Assembly (NCBI GenBank): GCA_014058105.1
Contig: JACGCM010000376.1
Coordinates: forward strand, 1 to 64,000
Direction: 5' to 3'
DNA from: Kingdonia uniflora
Lineage: Eukaryota; Streptophyta; Magnoliopsida; Ranunculales; Circaeasteraceae
Length of the DNA: 64,000 bases
The stretch's first letter is position 1. Every line of letters starts with the position of its first letter. The notes beneath the pieces are model-generated. The model did not search any database and was not told where the DNA came from. It saw only the letters and a list, made by a program, of their open reading frames with translations. The position numbers and the translations under genes were made by a program. Below, in pieces: positions 33,324-44,401 of this stretch.

Positions 33324-33939
33324 GAAATAACTGTGGATTCATTGTTCTTTTAGAGCAAGGTGCGAAAGAAACTTTGGCGAGTTTTTAATAGCGTTTCTTG
33401 CAAGAAACACAAAAGATTGGGAATTCAGATCCCAAGATTGTCGTTCCAGCATTTACCTCTGCACTTGTAGGAGCACGCTCCTGCTAGCAACGAGGTGGAA
33501 GGTCACTGGGCGACCCCACCACTAAAAGTAGGAATATTCCAGCTAGGTCTCTGTGATTCCCCTTCTAATGACAAGCAGATCCATGGCTGAGACTTGCCAA
33601 GCGACCATAAAGCCATTATGAAAATAACCGATGACAACCCCGCAGATAGCCCCCTGCCCACGTGGAAATATACAAGCCTACGACCCTGAAGGGACATCTT
33701 AGGAATTTCCCAGGGCACGTAAAAAGGGGTATCCCTAGGTTAAACCCTCCCTATAAGAAGAGGTGAGGAGGTAACCTAAAGCTTTCTTCAGGATCGTCTT
33801 CCTAATCTTCTCCTCCTTCTAGAGACAGCTAGCAATGCCAAGAAGATAGAGAGATACCCGGAGAGAGTCTATTGGTGCCTTCCTCCAGTGGAATGTATCA
33901 AGCCCAGAATGAACGTACACTTATTGTTGTCCCTGAAAG
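33324..33939. other. Rearranged gypsy spacer where protease and reverse transcriptase should be
   Basis: No protease (DTG/DSG) or reverse transcriptase (FxDD) motif is readable. Instead there is GC-richer sequence with a TATA-like CCCTATAAGAAG at 33750, and two near-identical 22-mers (33871 and 33956) of the form ATTGGYGCC-YTCCTCCAGTGGA. It could be LTR or leader debris of another gypsy element, spliced in by deletion or recombination. Confidence 0.4.
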
Positions 33940-34330
33940 GAATCACGGGACTACAATTGGCGCCCTCCTCCAGTGGATAGTGTTGGTCACTTCTATTGAT
34001 GACAATATCGAGAAAGTCATACGGGTTAACTTCCCCCTCAGTAATAGTGAAGTAGAATATGAAACATTATTATGTGGGGTAGATTCAGCATTGGCCCTGG
34101 GCGTAGAAGAAATTTCCATCTTTACCAAATTACAGTTCGTTGTCAACCAGCATAGTGGGACGTTCCAGGCCAACGGCAGAATGTCAGACTACATGGAAAC
34201 CCTGAAACAATGACTGAGAAAGTTCAGAAAGCTCAACCTCGAGCTCATTCACCACGATGAGAACAAGCACTCAAACGCCCTCGCATATTTAGCAGGAATC
34301 GTCAGCGACAGACTATGGGTAATTTAGGTA
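33940..34330 (+). pseudogene. Tat-lineage plant-type RNase H domain
   Basis: Reads EVEYETLLCGVDSALALGVE, then TKLQFVVNQHSGTFQANGRM, YMETLKQ and, after a stop, HHDENKHSNALAYLAG. These are the later blocks of the additional (archaeal-like) RNase H that Tat elements carry between reverse transcriptase and integrase. The N-terminal metal-binding Asp block (VDGSS) is missing, consistent with the upstream deletion. Confidence 0.8.
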
Positions 34331-34369
34331 GAAATCCTTGACAAACCGAGCATACTTAGACACTCGATA

Positions 34370-35640
34370 ATGGCCATGCAAATTGATTGCTTAGTCACCC
34401 CCGACTGGCGCCGGCCTTTCCTTGACTTCATAGGGGCACACCATATTCTTCATGCCGACCGGTCGGCCGCCGAGAGCCTCTACAACAGAGCAAGAAAATA
34501 CACAGTCATTAATGATGAACTCTTCCGAATAAGCCTGTACGCTCCACACCTCACATGTATCGCTGGGGAAAGGGTAAACAGAGTCATCACAGAAATCCAC
34601 AAAGGTATCTGCGGTGCACACACAGTGGGTCATTCCATGGTTGATCGAGCTCGTACACAAGGATTATACTGGCCGACGATGCGACAAGATTTTATAACAT
34701 ATGCCCAAAAATGTGATAAATGTCAGTTCCATGGGTACCTGATCCATGCACCTGCCATCAACCTCCACATAGTCTCTGGCCCCTGGCCATTTACAAAATG
34801 GGGATTGGATATAATCGGGGCACTCCCTATGGCGAGCGGGAGACATCAATGGTTGCTGGCTGAGACAGACTACTTTACCAAATGGGTGGAGATGATACCC
34901 CTCGCTCGTATTAGGGAGGAAGAGGTGATCACCTTCCTATGGAAGCACATTATCACACGGTTCGGTTTCTTAACAGTTTTGATGACCGACAACGGTACAC
35001 AATTCGTGGGGAGCAAGGTTACAGAATTCGTCCGACCTTACAACATAAAAATCTTTCCCTCCATCCCCAGATACCCCCAGGGAAATGGGCAGGCTGAGGC
35101 TACTAAAAAAACTATAATTAATGGTATCAGTAAACGCCTGGACGCAGCCAAAGTTTGTTGGGTCGACGAGCTACCCCACGTCTTGTGGTCCTACCAGACG
35201 ACACCGCGGAAGAGCACGGGCTTCACCCCATTCATGCTCACTTATGGTTCTAATGCAGTACTCCCTACCAAGGTTGTCGCCAATACTACAAGATCCCTAA
35301 TAGCAGGCAGTGAAATCAACGACCGATTCCTCGCAAATAACCTTGATCTGATAGATAAAACTTGAGAGGAAGCATTCTCCTGCATGCTCAGGTATCAGGA
35401 GACACTCAAGAGGAACTACAACAAATGAGTGATCCCTCGAAAGTTCCTTGCTGGAGGCTATATCATGTAAAAGTTCTTCCCAATAGCTCATAACCATCAC
35501 AAGGGAAAACTCTAGCTTAATTGGGAAGGCCTATTCCTTATATCCCGCATCGTCGATGGAAATGCTTATTGCCTACTTAATAGCGATGAAGAGGAGCTCA
35601 AATCCCCCTAGAACGCCATAAACCTCCGCAAATGGAATCA
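34370..35640 (+). pseudogene. Ty3/gypsy integrase with C-terminal tail (331-codon open core)
   Basis: Best-preserved coding block of the gypsy region, integrating element cDNA. The HHCC zinc domain (EIHKGICGAHTVGH, then QKCDKCQFHG) is complete. The catalytic core has Asp in KWGLDIIGALP, Asp in LMTDNGTQFVG, and Glu in YPQGNGQAEATKK, all intact. Then WVDELPHVLWSYQTTPRKST and TGFTPFMLTYGSNAVLP follow. The ORF ends at 35363, but homologous sequence continues through a stop: a NWEG block (near 35520), then SRIVDGNAYCLLN and WNAINLRKWNQ-like words close the integrase C-terminus. It lies 40 bp after the RNase H. Truncated by one or two stops, so probably dead, but young relative to its neighbours. 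Confidence 0.88.
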
Positions 35641-36434
35641 GTAACACTACAATACGTATAAATAACTACTCGTAATATATGTTTCCAATTTCAGCTCCAT
35701 ACTCTTCCTAGGCCGCACTAAGAATAAGGTCATTTTTTGAAGTAAAAACACACTCACACGACTGGGGGCGTTCTTGAAGTAGAACGTCCTCGCTAAGACG
35801 AGTCATTTTATGAAGTAAAAGCACATTCATACGCCTGGGGGCATCCATAAAGTAGGCAGAGCAGAGACACATCCAACGTTGCTCGCCTGCTAAGACAACG
35901 CGATAAATTCTCCACATACAGTAAAAATATTCTTCAGCTGCTTCATCTTCTTATATACCTTAATACATCGGTGGAACAGGAACGGGGGTAAGCATTTCCA
36001 AGGACTGATCTCTGAAATATCTCAACTTCAACTTCTGGATCTCAACAAAAATCCTCTATTCGTGAACCATTATCTGGGTCTTCACCATCGTCAATAAGAC
36101 TTCCAAAGAATTTTACAACAAACAGCGTGTTTTACCACAATCCTCGATACAAGTACTATTTATATAACCCTAATATTTAATAATGTGCAGGTACGTTTCC
36201 CAAGCATCATTATTTAAAATAAAGGAAACTCTCAAACCCCAAGCGTCGTGTACATCAATATTCCCATCATCATTCAATGCATAAACATCCCCCCCATATA
36301 AAATACATATTTTCCATACAGTCAAATCCACATTAATACTTCCTTCCTTTTCAACTTCCAAACCCATATACCCATATACCCGTAAATTCTTTCTCAACCA
36401 AAGTCACTCGTAACTTCAGTTACGAGGGGGAAAT
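35641..36434. other. Gypsy 3' untranslated spacer and polypurine tract
   Basis: No conserved coding region. Contains two direct repeats of about 60 bp around CATTTTTTGAAGTAAAA and CATTTTATGAAGTAAAA (35730 and 35807). It ends in the polypurine tract CGAGGGGGAAA immediately before the 3' LTR. Confidence 0.55.
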
Positions 36435-37022
36435 TGTAGGGGCCTGTCCCTCGACTTAACCCAATTTGAGTTATTTCCAGTTTGAACTACATGTGACATA
36501 AATAGTCAGTATTGATACCTACACCATGAACTGATGAAGAATGTGGGTCGAGCTTAATAGAAAAATGTGAACAAGTCAAAGACACCTGTCTCTCATGAAC
36601 TCAGCAGTTACTCAATCAAGCACCACTTACCACAATCTTTGGAGAACGTGCTTCAGCAAGATAGAGAACTGCGGACAAGGCCTATATAAAGAAAAAGTTC
36701 CAGAAGAGACAAGGACCAAAAAAATACACGATAATCACCAAGAAAACTATATTTTCTAGATTTTAAAAATACCAAATTTCTTATTTACAAGATTAAGTAT
36801 TTCTAGTTTGAGAAATCACTTGCAATATGATATCAGCCTCAAGCAATAAAAGTTACTATTACCAAAACCCTCAACTCGTGGTCGTAATTTTTTACCTATT
36901 TAAAGGTTTTCTATGCTAAATCACCTGTGTCATTTCTTATCTCACACTACTTTTTGTCACAAGAACATTGGTGTAAGAGCTAATTCTGAGCCATCTCGAG
37001 CTTACAAAATTAGGCCATTACA
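36435..37022 (+). repeat. Tat-like gypsy 3' LTR (family distinct from Tat-1 LTR)
   Basis: 588 bp from TGTAGGGGCC to GGCCATTACA, with TATA-like CCTATATAAAG near 36680 and the polypurine tract directly upstream. Only its last third (ACCAAAACCCTC, GGTCGTA and TTTCTATG words) resembles 31780-32343; the U3 halves do not. It therefore belongs to a related but different family, and cannot be the simple partner of the 5' LTR. Confidence 0.78.
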
Positions 37023-38959
37023 CATAGGAAAAAATCTGTATATATATCAAACACAAATACATAGAGAAGAGCATGTATAAATAGTAAACACAAATATACA
37101 TTAGTTCATAAAATAAAATACAGATTAACATTGGTTTGAAGTTAATACATGATAGACACGTAATATTTATGTTTACAACTCCTAAATTTATATCTAGCTA
37201 GTTATTTATTAAATAAATGTGATATTAATAGTATTTTTGTTTGTATTTACAGAATTAGACACATGATAAACAAGTCGTATATTTTTCCAGTTTTTAACAA
37301 AGAACAAGGGTGATACACTCCAATAATGATTCTCATTTGAAGTTGCCAACCAAAGGCCCATAAAGGAGTATTGAAGAGGCATTAATGGAGGTCATCAAGT
37401 CATATAATTTTATGCATAGGCCAAGGCATAGACTATGGAGTTTTAAAGCTTTTATATTTTGTGCATAATAGAAGGCATTGTTTAGGGGATTTCTCATTTA
37501 TGTGATATTTTGTAAAGCCTCATATACTCTATAAATAGGAGGGGAATCCCCACCTATGAACAACATCTTGGAGAGTGTAATATTAAAGTTTAAAGCAATA
37601 AAGGCTATTCTTTCTCTCTTTTTCTTGTCTTTTACTTTTATCGTAGTAATAGTAGTATGACAATGATCAAAGGGATGAGTAGCTAATCTTCTTAGACAAG
37701 GCTAGAGGAAGCTCTACCAAATATATCCTTAGTGAAGATTGTGTAACATAGTTAGAGTAATTACTTTTTAGAGGTCCCTTTTCGGCGGCTCATGTTCGAG
37801 ATGAAGAGGACAACCTTCATGTCTGGTGTCAAAGTCTCTTTTTAGTAGCTTATGTATGAGTTGAAGAAGACAGCCTTATGTCTGACCACCTCAGAAGAAA
37901 ACTATTAGTGTTATTCTTTTGGAATTGTTGGCGAAAGCAAACAACAATAATTATCATCCTATAAATTATTGATTGATTAAGCAAATTCCAATTATGGTTC
38001 CGATCTCCAATGGGGGAACAATTATCTCTTTAGAGTGTCCTCCGAAACACAACATTTTAAAACTACTTAACTTTGGGCTAGACCATTATCTAATTACAAG
38101 GCAGCCAAAAGAGTCTTAAAAAAAGTAAAACAATTAAGAATTGGATTCAAGTAGACATAGATTAGTGGCACTATTGATGAGTGACTAGAAAATTTCAAGA
38201 CTGCTATAATATTGATAATACTATTTCAGGTACGTAGTCCAGGATTTGCTTTACTGCCTTGGTAGCCTGAGTTTTTTTCCTTTAATGGCAAAAGATCATA
38301 GGAAACTAGAAACTGAAGAATATTTCTTTTTAGAGCTCAATCCACAATTACAGGTTTGTAAAACTTATTTTGTTCATTAAAGATAAAGTAGTCACCTATC
38401 TTACTGCAATAGATAATTACATGTATTTTATGGTGAAATCAATTGTCATAATAATATTAGTTTAATTTCTTAAGAACGATGAACATAGGCAACTTATGGG
38501 GATCCAGAATGTATAATTATCACGGGGGTAGAATCCTTCAAACAAATAGGTATTTTTCTTCTCTAATTCTGTATAATTTTCTTTTCTTTTTCAATTTCAA
38601 GCATCTTATTATGTACTCACATTTACAGAACTAATCTTTAATTTGTATGTTTTAACAGGTTTACAAATTGATCTAAATTAGTATAAATACACAAAGGCAC
38701 TCAAAGGCTATAAGCAATCCGGCAGTGAAACATCCGAGTTATGGTTGCTTTATTAGTTTTTTTGTGCATTGGTTAAGTTTACCTGTGATTTAGCTCTATA
38801 ATTCAAATAATAAAGTGATTAAGTTCGAACACATTGTATTAAATGAAAGTAATATAATTTAGCCAAATATTTTACTTTTTAATAAAATATGGTGGTCGCC
38901 CTGTAGAGAGGAGGATAGGGCAGTGGATTGACAATATTTGATTTTTAATTTTTAATTTT
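37023..38959. other. Unassigned AT-rich region with an LTR-like promoter segment
   Basis: No protein family recognised. Around 37528-37620 a strong TATA box (CTCTATAAATAGG) is followed within about 70 bp by a polyadenylation-type AATAAAGG and a pyrimidine run, the arrangement of an LTR or promoter fragment. Possible exon-like blocks near 38230-38360 and 38470-38550 are bordered by AG and GT, but match nothing I know. Confidence 0.35.
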
Positions 38960-39292
38960 TTTTTGAGGTATTAACGTCAGATTAAAAATGTCATTGTTGA
39001 TATATGAAAATGCTACCGCATTACTTTGAATATGACGCTAAAAGAGTTCAACTATGTCATTTTTTAATGATGTTATTTAGTGACGTCAATAGAATACATT
39101 AGCCGGTCGGCCACCGGAATTGGGAATCAATAACATCATTTTTTGAAACCTCTTAGACGTCACTTAATTAATGACGTTAGTGCCTAGCTTTCCCCGTCAC
39201 TTATTTAATGACGTTGTTAGTCCTTATCTTTCCATGTCAATCCCTTCGACGTCATTTTTTTAATGACGTAAAAACTTGTATTTGTTATAGTG
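38960..39292. mobile_element. CACTA (En/Spm)-like transposon terminal fragment
   Basis: The right end reads TTTGTTATAGTG, the complement of a CACTATAACAAA terminus. Inside it lie repeated subterminal motifs of the TGACGTCATT/TTAATGACGT type, in both orientations (near 38978, 39050, 39165, 39185, 39212, 39250 and 39265), as is typical of CACTA transposase-binding arrays. No transposase and no opposite terminus are visible, so this is one end only. Confidence 0.6.
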
Positions 39293-39414
39293 CCGAAAAA
39301 AAAGAAAAAACTTGATCCCTGTTAGCCAAATATCCCATATTCAAAGTCCAAGATGGAGTACTATACAAAATTACCGGTAGAGGCCCACTGATCTAATGTA
39401 TCTTATAGAAAGAA

Positions 39415-40480
39415 GTCCACCTTAAAATTAAGGAACTTTACGAAGAAACCAACGCCGCACATGTCTCAGGTTGATCACTGGCATAAAAAACATTCACTCA
39501 AGGTTTATACTGGCCGAAGATGAGGCAAGATTATGAAGATTTTGTTCAAAAATGCTACAAATGCCAAATCCACGCTCAAGACATCAAAAGTATGGCCCTC
39601 AACTTACATGTCAGTAATATCCTCTGATCATTTAAACGATGGGCAATCGACGTAATTTGTCTATTCCACCCTGTATCAGAAAACAAAAAAGTATCTTTGT
39701 AGCTACAGATTATTTTACCAAATGGGTCAAGGTTGTTGTACTTTGTCATACTAGCAAAAAAGAAGCAATTTAATTTCTATGGGAGCACATCATAACCAGA
39801 TTCGGTTGTCCATAAATAATAAGGTCTGATAATGGCAAGCAATTTATCAGCAGCAAATTCCTCAAATTCCTCCATAAATACAAGATTCAGTTGACTACTT
39901 CAAAACCTTATTATCCACAGGGAAATGACCAAGTTAAGGCTATAAAGAAGAACATCAAATCATGATTACGAAAGTGCCTAGACAAAAAGAAAGTTAGATG
40001 GGTTGAAGAGCACTCAATGTTTTATGGGAATATCAAACTGTACCTTGAACATCTACAGGCTGTACAACATTCATGATGGCTTTTAGGACTGAAGTAGTCA
40101 ATCCTTCAGATCTCGACCAACCAACTGCTAGAAGACAAATCACAGATGAAGAAAACAAGCTCGGACTTCTATGTAATCTCAATTAGATCGAAGAAACTCG
40201 AGATCATGCCATTGTAAACTTGGGGTGATATGATGACACTCTGAAAAAGGCATATAATCAGAAAGTGAAAAAAATGCACATTCGACATCGACAACCTTGT
40301 ACTTCGACGAATTCAAAACAGTAATGGACCAAAAAATTTAGAAAAATTATCAAAAAATTGGGAAGGTTCTTACATTATAAGTGTCAAGACCGATAGTGGC
40401 ACATACTGGTTAATGACTGAAGACGAACTTCAACTCGAATTCCCATGGAATACAGCCCACTAGAAGATGTTCTACATATA
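39415..40480 (+). pseudogene. Second Ty3/gypsy integrase, heavily decayed
   Basis: Frame-switched words follow the integrase order: GLYWPKMRQDYEDF and QKCYKCQIHA (zinc domain), RWAIDVI (first Asp), ATDYFTKWVKVV, FLWEHIITRFG, RSDNGKQFIS (second Asp), YYPQGNDQVK (Glu replaced by Val-type change), VLWEYQT, FMMAFRTEVVNPSDLD. A C-terminal segment near 40340 reads NWEGSY-like, then TYWLM. Many stops. Clearly a different family from the integrase at 34370, and by position it belongs with the antisense ORF and LTR to the right. Confidence 0.82.
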
Positions 40481-40751
40481 AGAACTGTAATTTATTTATT
40501 TATTCTAATAAATAAGTTATCTTTCGTATCGATTAACTAAATTATTACAAAGAGTCAATCACAACAAGATCTGACTCTATGGCAACTAGGACTAGAGTAT
40601 TCGTCTTCTCTGCCTCCATCGATCTTCACACAGCCAGGATCTAATCACGAGCATCATCTTCAAAGTTTACATTCTAAAGAGCTAAGGCCTCCTCCCTCTC
40701 TTTAGCCATGTCTGCCTTTATCTTTTTAATTTCTTTCCTTCTTTTTCCTTC

Positions 40752-41299
40752 CTAAATCTTCTTGGCATCGCGAATAGCAGTCTCCTTCGACTTCATCGCA
40801 CTAGCCTTTACCCTCTCCATCTTGGCCTCAAGCTCCTCCTTCTCCCCCACCAGGTCCTTCTTGATATTTTTTAAGACATGAAGCTCATTTGCTAAGCTCT
40901 GCCCTCCTAGAAGTAGATGTTTCCCATTAAGAAACAACTTCTTGATCTGCATGATAGTAAAAATATAAGACCTTGAGGAAGGGACTAACTTAATTAATCG
41001 AGATAATATATTAAAGTTTCTCACATGGTTCATCATGCGATGACCTTCAATAAAGAAGGTAGAGACAATTTCTGCCCCAGCCAAGCAGTTGTCAAAATCC
41101 TGCTCCATCAACTTCCTCCTAGTAATGACGAACTCGATGGTCCGTTGGGTCCCTTCTTTAGTGTCGACCAGATTCCCAACATGCTTGGCCTTGAGGGAGG
41201 CAGGAGAACTTTTCTTTACGCTCTTGGCCTTCGGTAAAGGCATCGTCGCCGCCATATCTAGTCGACTATCTATGATATTCACACCCTTTTTGAAATATC
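40752..41299 (-). pseudogene. Tat antisense ORF, 3' part (coiled-coil protein)
   Basis: An open frame of about 180 codons antisense to the gypsy pol: YFKKGVNIIDSRLDM, then basic KAKSVKKSSPASLKAK, and a charged C-terminal helix rich in Lys and Glu (VGEKEELEAKMERVKASAMK) likely to form a coiled coil. Several Tat-lineage elements carry an antisense ORF between integrase and the 3' LTR, and position and coiled-coil character fit that. The open frame extends 10 codons into Sirevirus-2 LTR sequence, so its apparent Met is not native. Its upstream part continues at 52590. Function unknown. Confidence 0.55.
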
Positions 41300-42390
41300 C
41301 AATTTTAGAGTTTGCTTCATTTAGTGTCAAGAGTAGGCATCAACATTATCTCGTGGTTATCCGGGGTCAGTGAGTGCACGTGGAGCTACTGCAGCTGAAC
41401 TGACTGACTCTGAACTGATAAGTGGGATTCTAACTCTTTGCTCTAAAAAGTCAAGCCTATGTATTTTACAGAGTATAAAAAAGTAAAAAAAATATCTCCT
41501 TAAAGAAAATAAAACTCCTATTCGAATAGATTATTTTTTATTCGAATAGAACTGAAAGATTCCTTCTATTCGAATAACTTTAAATGTTGTTCGAATATTT
41601 TGCAATAGTTTGAATTGTATTCAAATAAAATTATTTTTGTTCGAATAACTTTCAATAGTTGCATTTCTATTCGAATAGATTAATTGTTGCTCGAATAACT
41701 TTCAACAGTTGCATTTCTATTTTAATAGATTAATTGTTATTTGAATAACTTTCATCAGTTTGATTCATGTTCGAATATATTAATCTATATTCGAACAGAG
41801 CCCGTATTTTATGTTTTTCTTCTTAAGACATACTTACCTTTTTTCAAAGACTCACTTCTTGAAAATATATTCTTTGAGGGCTAATTTTTTAGAGTGAAGA
41901 GAGATCTATCTTTGAGAGATTCAAGAGAGAATCAAATCACTCAAACCTTGAATCAATCAATTGATCAAGAAACCTTAGTCATGCATTGAAGAACTTGAGT
42001 TATTCAAGATTAGGAGCTTCGACGCGAGATTGAAGCGATGCGTTGCGAGAACGCAGAATTAATTGTAAGAATATTAATCGAAAGAGAGATAACCATGGGA
42101 GGTGCTTATCGAGTCTGTAAGTGATTAAATTCTTGCAATTCTTTTTCTTAGTGGATGTTTAGCAATCGGGTGATTCGATAGCGACCTGTGGGTTTTTTTT
42201 CCTGAGAAAGGTTTTCAACAGGGTTAAATTTTTGTGCCTTGTCTTTAATTTATATTGCTTGCTTGACATTAGATAATCGTATCTACTTGATTTAGGTTAA
42301 GTGCAGACCATTAATTCAAAGGTATTAGGACCTATTAATATAAACCTAAAATAATCGAAATTGGTTAGTCTTAGGCGACTAGTTATTTCA
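41300..42390 (+). repeat. Sirevirus-2 5' LTR, 5'-truncated
   Basis: Aligns with 51513-52585 of the right LTR and ends TTATTTCA next to the primer site. Contains an array of about 50-bp units with TATTCGAATA-type palindromes (41520-41800). The first 148 bp of the LTR are absent, and gypsy antisense-ORF sequence starts directly at the break. Confidence 0.88.
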
Positions 42391-42392
42391 AT

Positions 42393-42404
42393 TGGTATCA
42401 GAGC
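42393..42404 (+). promoter_or_regulatory. Sirevirus-2 primer binding site (tRNA-iMet)
   Basis: Exact TGGTATCAGAGC, two bases after the LTR end. Confidence 0.95.
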
Positions 42405-42462
42405 AGTCACGTTTTAATGTTTAACGACCTAAGCGTGGATCTCGGATAGTTCGCTTAAGAAT

Positions 42463-44398
42463 ATTAAGTTCTAAGAAGTTTAGAGGTCCTATAAATTTCC
42501 CTCTAGCCTTTGATGGCAAAGAATACCCATACTGGAAAGTCTGAATGATTGCATACTTACAATCAATCGGAGAAGATGTATAGATTGCTGTTGAGGATGG
42601 ATGGACACCCCCTACTGTAATGCAAGGTTAACCAGGGAGTGCTATTGAGGTCCTTAAACCTAGGAACCAATGGACAAGAGATAAAAAAGATGTTGTTTGT
42701 TATAATTCTAAAGGCCTCAATGCAATCTTTACGGCTGTGAGTCAAAGTGAGTTTTGACATATCTCTGGATGTATCACTTCTAAAGAAGCTTGGGACATCC
42801 TAGTTCGAACTCATGAAGGCGATGATACTATCAAAGAAAGTAAGCTTCAAATGCTTACTTCATAATTTGAGAATATCAGAATGAGTGAAAACGAACCTTT
42901 TGATAAGTTCTATGCGAGACTAAGTGATATTGTAAACAATAGTGCAACATTAAGAGCTCCTTATTCTGATGTTCAAATTGTTCACAAAGTCCTATGGTCT
43001 CTTCCTAAGAGCTTTAGTTCCAGACGTGATATTATCGAGGAAGCTCAAGATCTTAAAAAAATGAAACCCGATACATTAGCTGGAAAATTGCAAGCGTTCG
43101 AACTTGAGATAAAAATGGAAAACCCTGAGAAGAATAAGATTGTTGCTTTTAAGTCTTCATCTTACTCCTCTTCTTCCAAGGGTTCCAAAGAGGTTGATCA
43201 CTCATATATCTCAGATGATGATGAAGGTTCGGATATAGATTCATCAATTGTACTTATTAGTCAACAATTTCAAAAAATCTTGAAGAAACGTCAGTTTCAA
43301 AAACAAGAACAAAAACAAGGGCAATCAATGAACTATAATCTATAACCTCATGATCGGGTTAACACTTATAACCGGCAGGCCAACAATGATACTGACCTTA
43401 GTCAAGTTGAATGTTATAAATGTCACAAGCTTGGTCATTATGCCCATAACTGTCCTATGAAAAAATCTGGAATGAATCATAAAGCCATGAATATCAGGGT
43501 TACTTGGGATGACAGTGATGATGAACATGATAACAATAAAAATAATCCCCAAGTAGTTGACAATGGACCATATTGTACATATCCTGCGATTTTTAATTGT
43601 GGCAATAATAACTTTGACATTTTTGAACTTGAAAATCCTGATGAAAATCAGTGTAATCAAGAACAAAATGAGTCTAAGGAGTTTGAGGACCTATATCTTG
43701 AGGACTTGTATGCTCAGACTATCGCCAAGTATATAAAACTCGGTAAACTTAACTAAGTCTTGAAAGATCAAGTTAATACACTTATGTGCGAACTTCAAGG
43801 AAAAACTGAGAGTACAAGTCACGAGATAGAGGTTCTTGAGAATGAGAAACAAGGCCTTCATGACAAAGTTATATTTTTAGAAAAAGAAGTTAATGATGCA
43901 AAAGAGAAAATAAAATTAACTTTGGACGAGCTTCGTTCGACCAAGCTTGATGTAGTTCTATCTCAGCAGAAACTTAAGAAGTTCTGTCATGGGGCCATGA
44001 ACATTGATAAAATGTTATGTATGGGAAAGACAGACAGTGACAAAAGGGGTCTAGGATATAAGGAATCTCTTTCCAAGGCTAAGACTCCTCAAATCACAAA
44101 GTTTGTGAAAGCAACTACGTCTACTTCTATGCCCAAATAAAACGTGATATCCACTACTCATAATCACTCCAAACGGGCCTCTTACTCTCAAATTTTTTAT
44201 TGTAGTCTATGTGGTCGAAAGGGACATATTGCATTTTTCTGTAGATTTGTTGGACCCTATCAACCATATGCTTGCCCTGTCAATGGATATAGATATAATT
44301 ATAATGTGATTACTAATAATGTGAAAAGTGAGAATATATCTAGATGGTTTGTACATGAAACTACAGTTCAAAGAACTTGTCGAAGCATTTGGGTCTGA
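42463..44398 (+). pseudogene. Sirevirus-2 gag
   Basis: Starts where SKKFRGPIN and PYWKV align with Sirevirus-3 Gag; the ATG itself is lost (TTAAGT for ATGGAT). The UBN2 capsid core reads DTLAGKLQAFELEIKME, with GDDTIKESKLQML upstream. Zinc knuckle CYKCHKLGHYAHNC at 43412-43453 is intact. An acidic stretch, a coiled coil (43760-44000; EIEVLENEKQGLHDKV) and a second knuckle CSLCGRKGHIAFFC follow. In-frame stops at 42628, 42757, 42864, 43342 and 43754 and a stop before 44144 break it. The coiled coil and second knuckle are typical of Sirevirus Gag, which is far longer than other copia Gags. Confidence 0.88.
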
Positions 44399-44401
44399 AA
44401 G

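Noticed and set aside
34391..34849. Minus-strand ORFs opposite the gypsy integrase
   Set aside because: The plus-strand integrase has the full zinc domain and D-D-E core; the minus-strand frames have no domain.
37330..37700. Endogenous pararetrovirus promoter region
   Set aside because: TATA and poly(A)-like spacing is suggestive, but no movement, coat or polymerase coding sequence and no tRNA-Met primer site is nearby.
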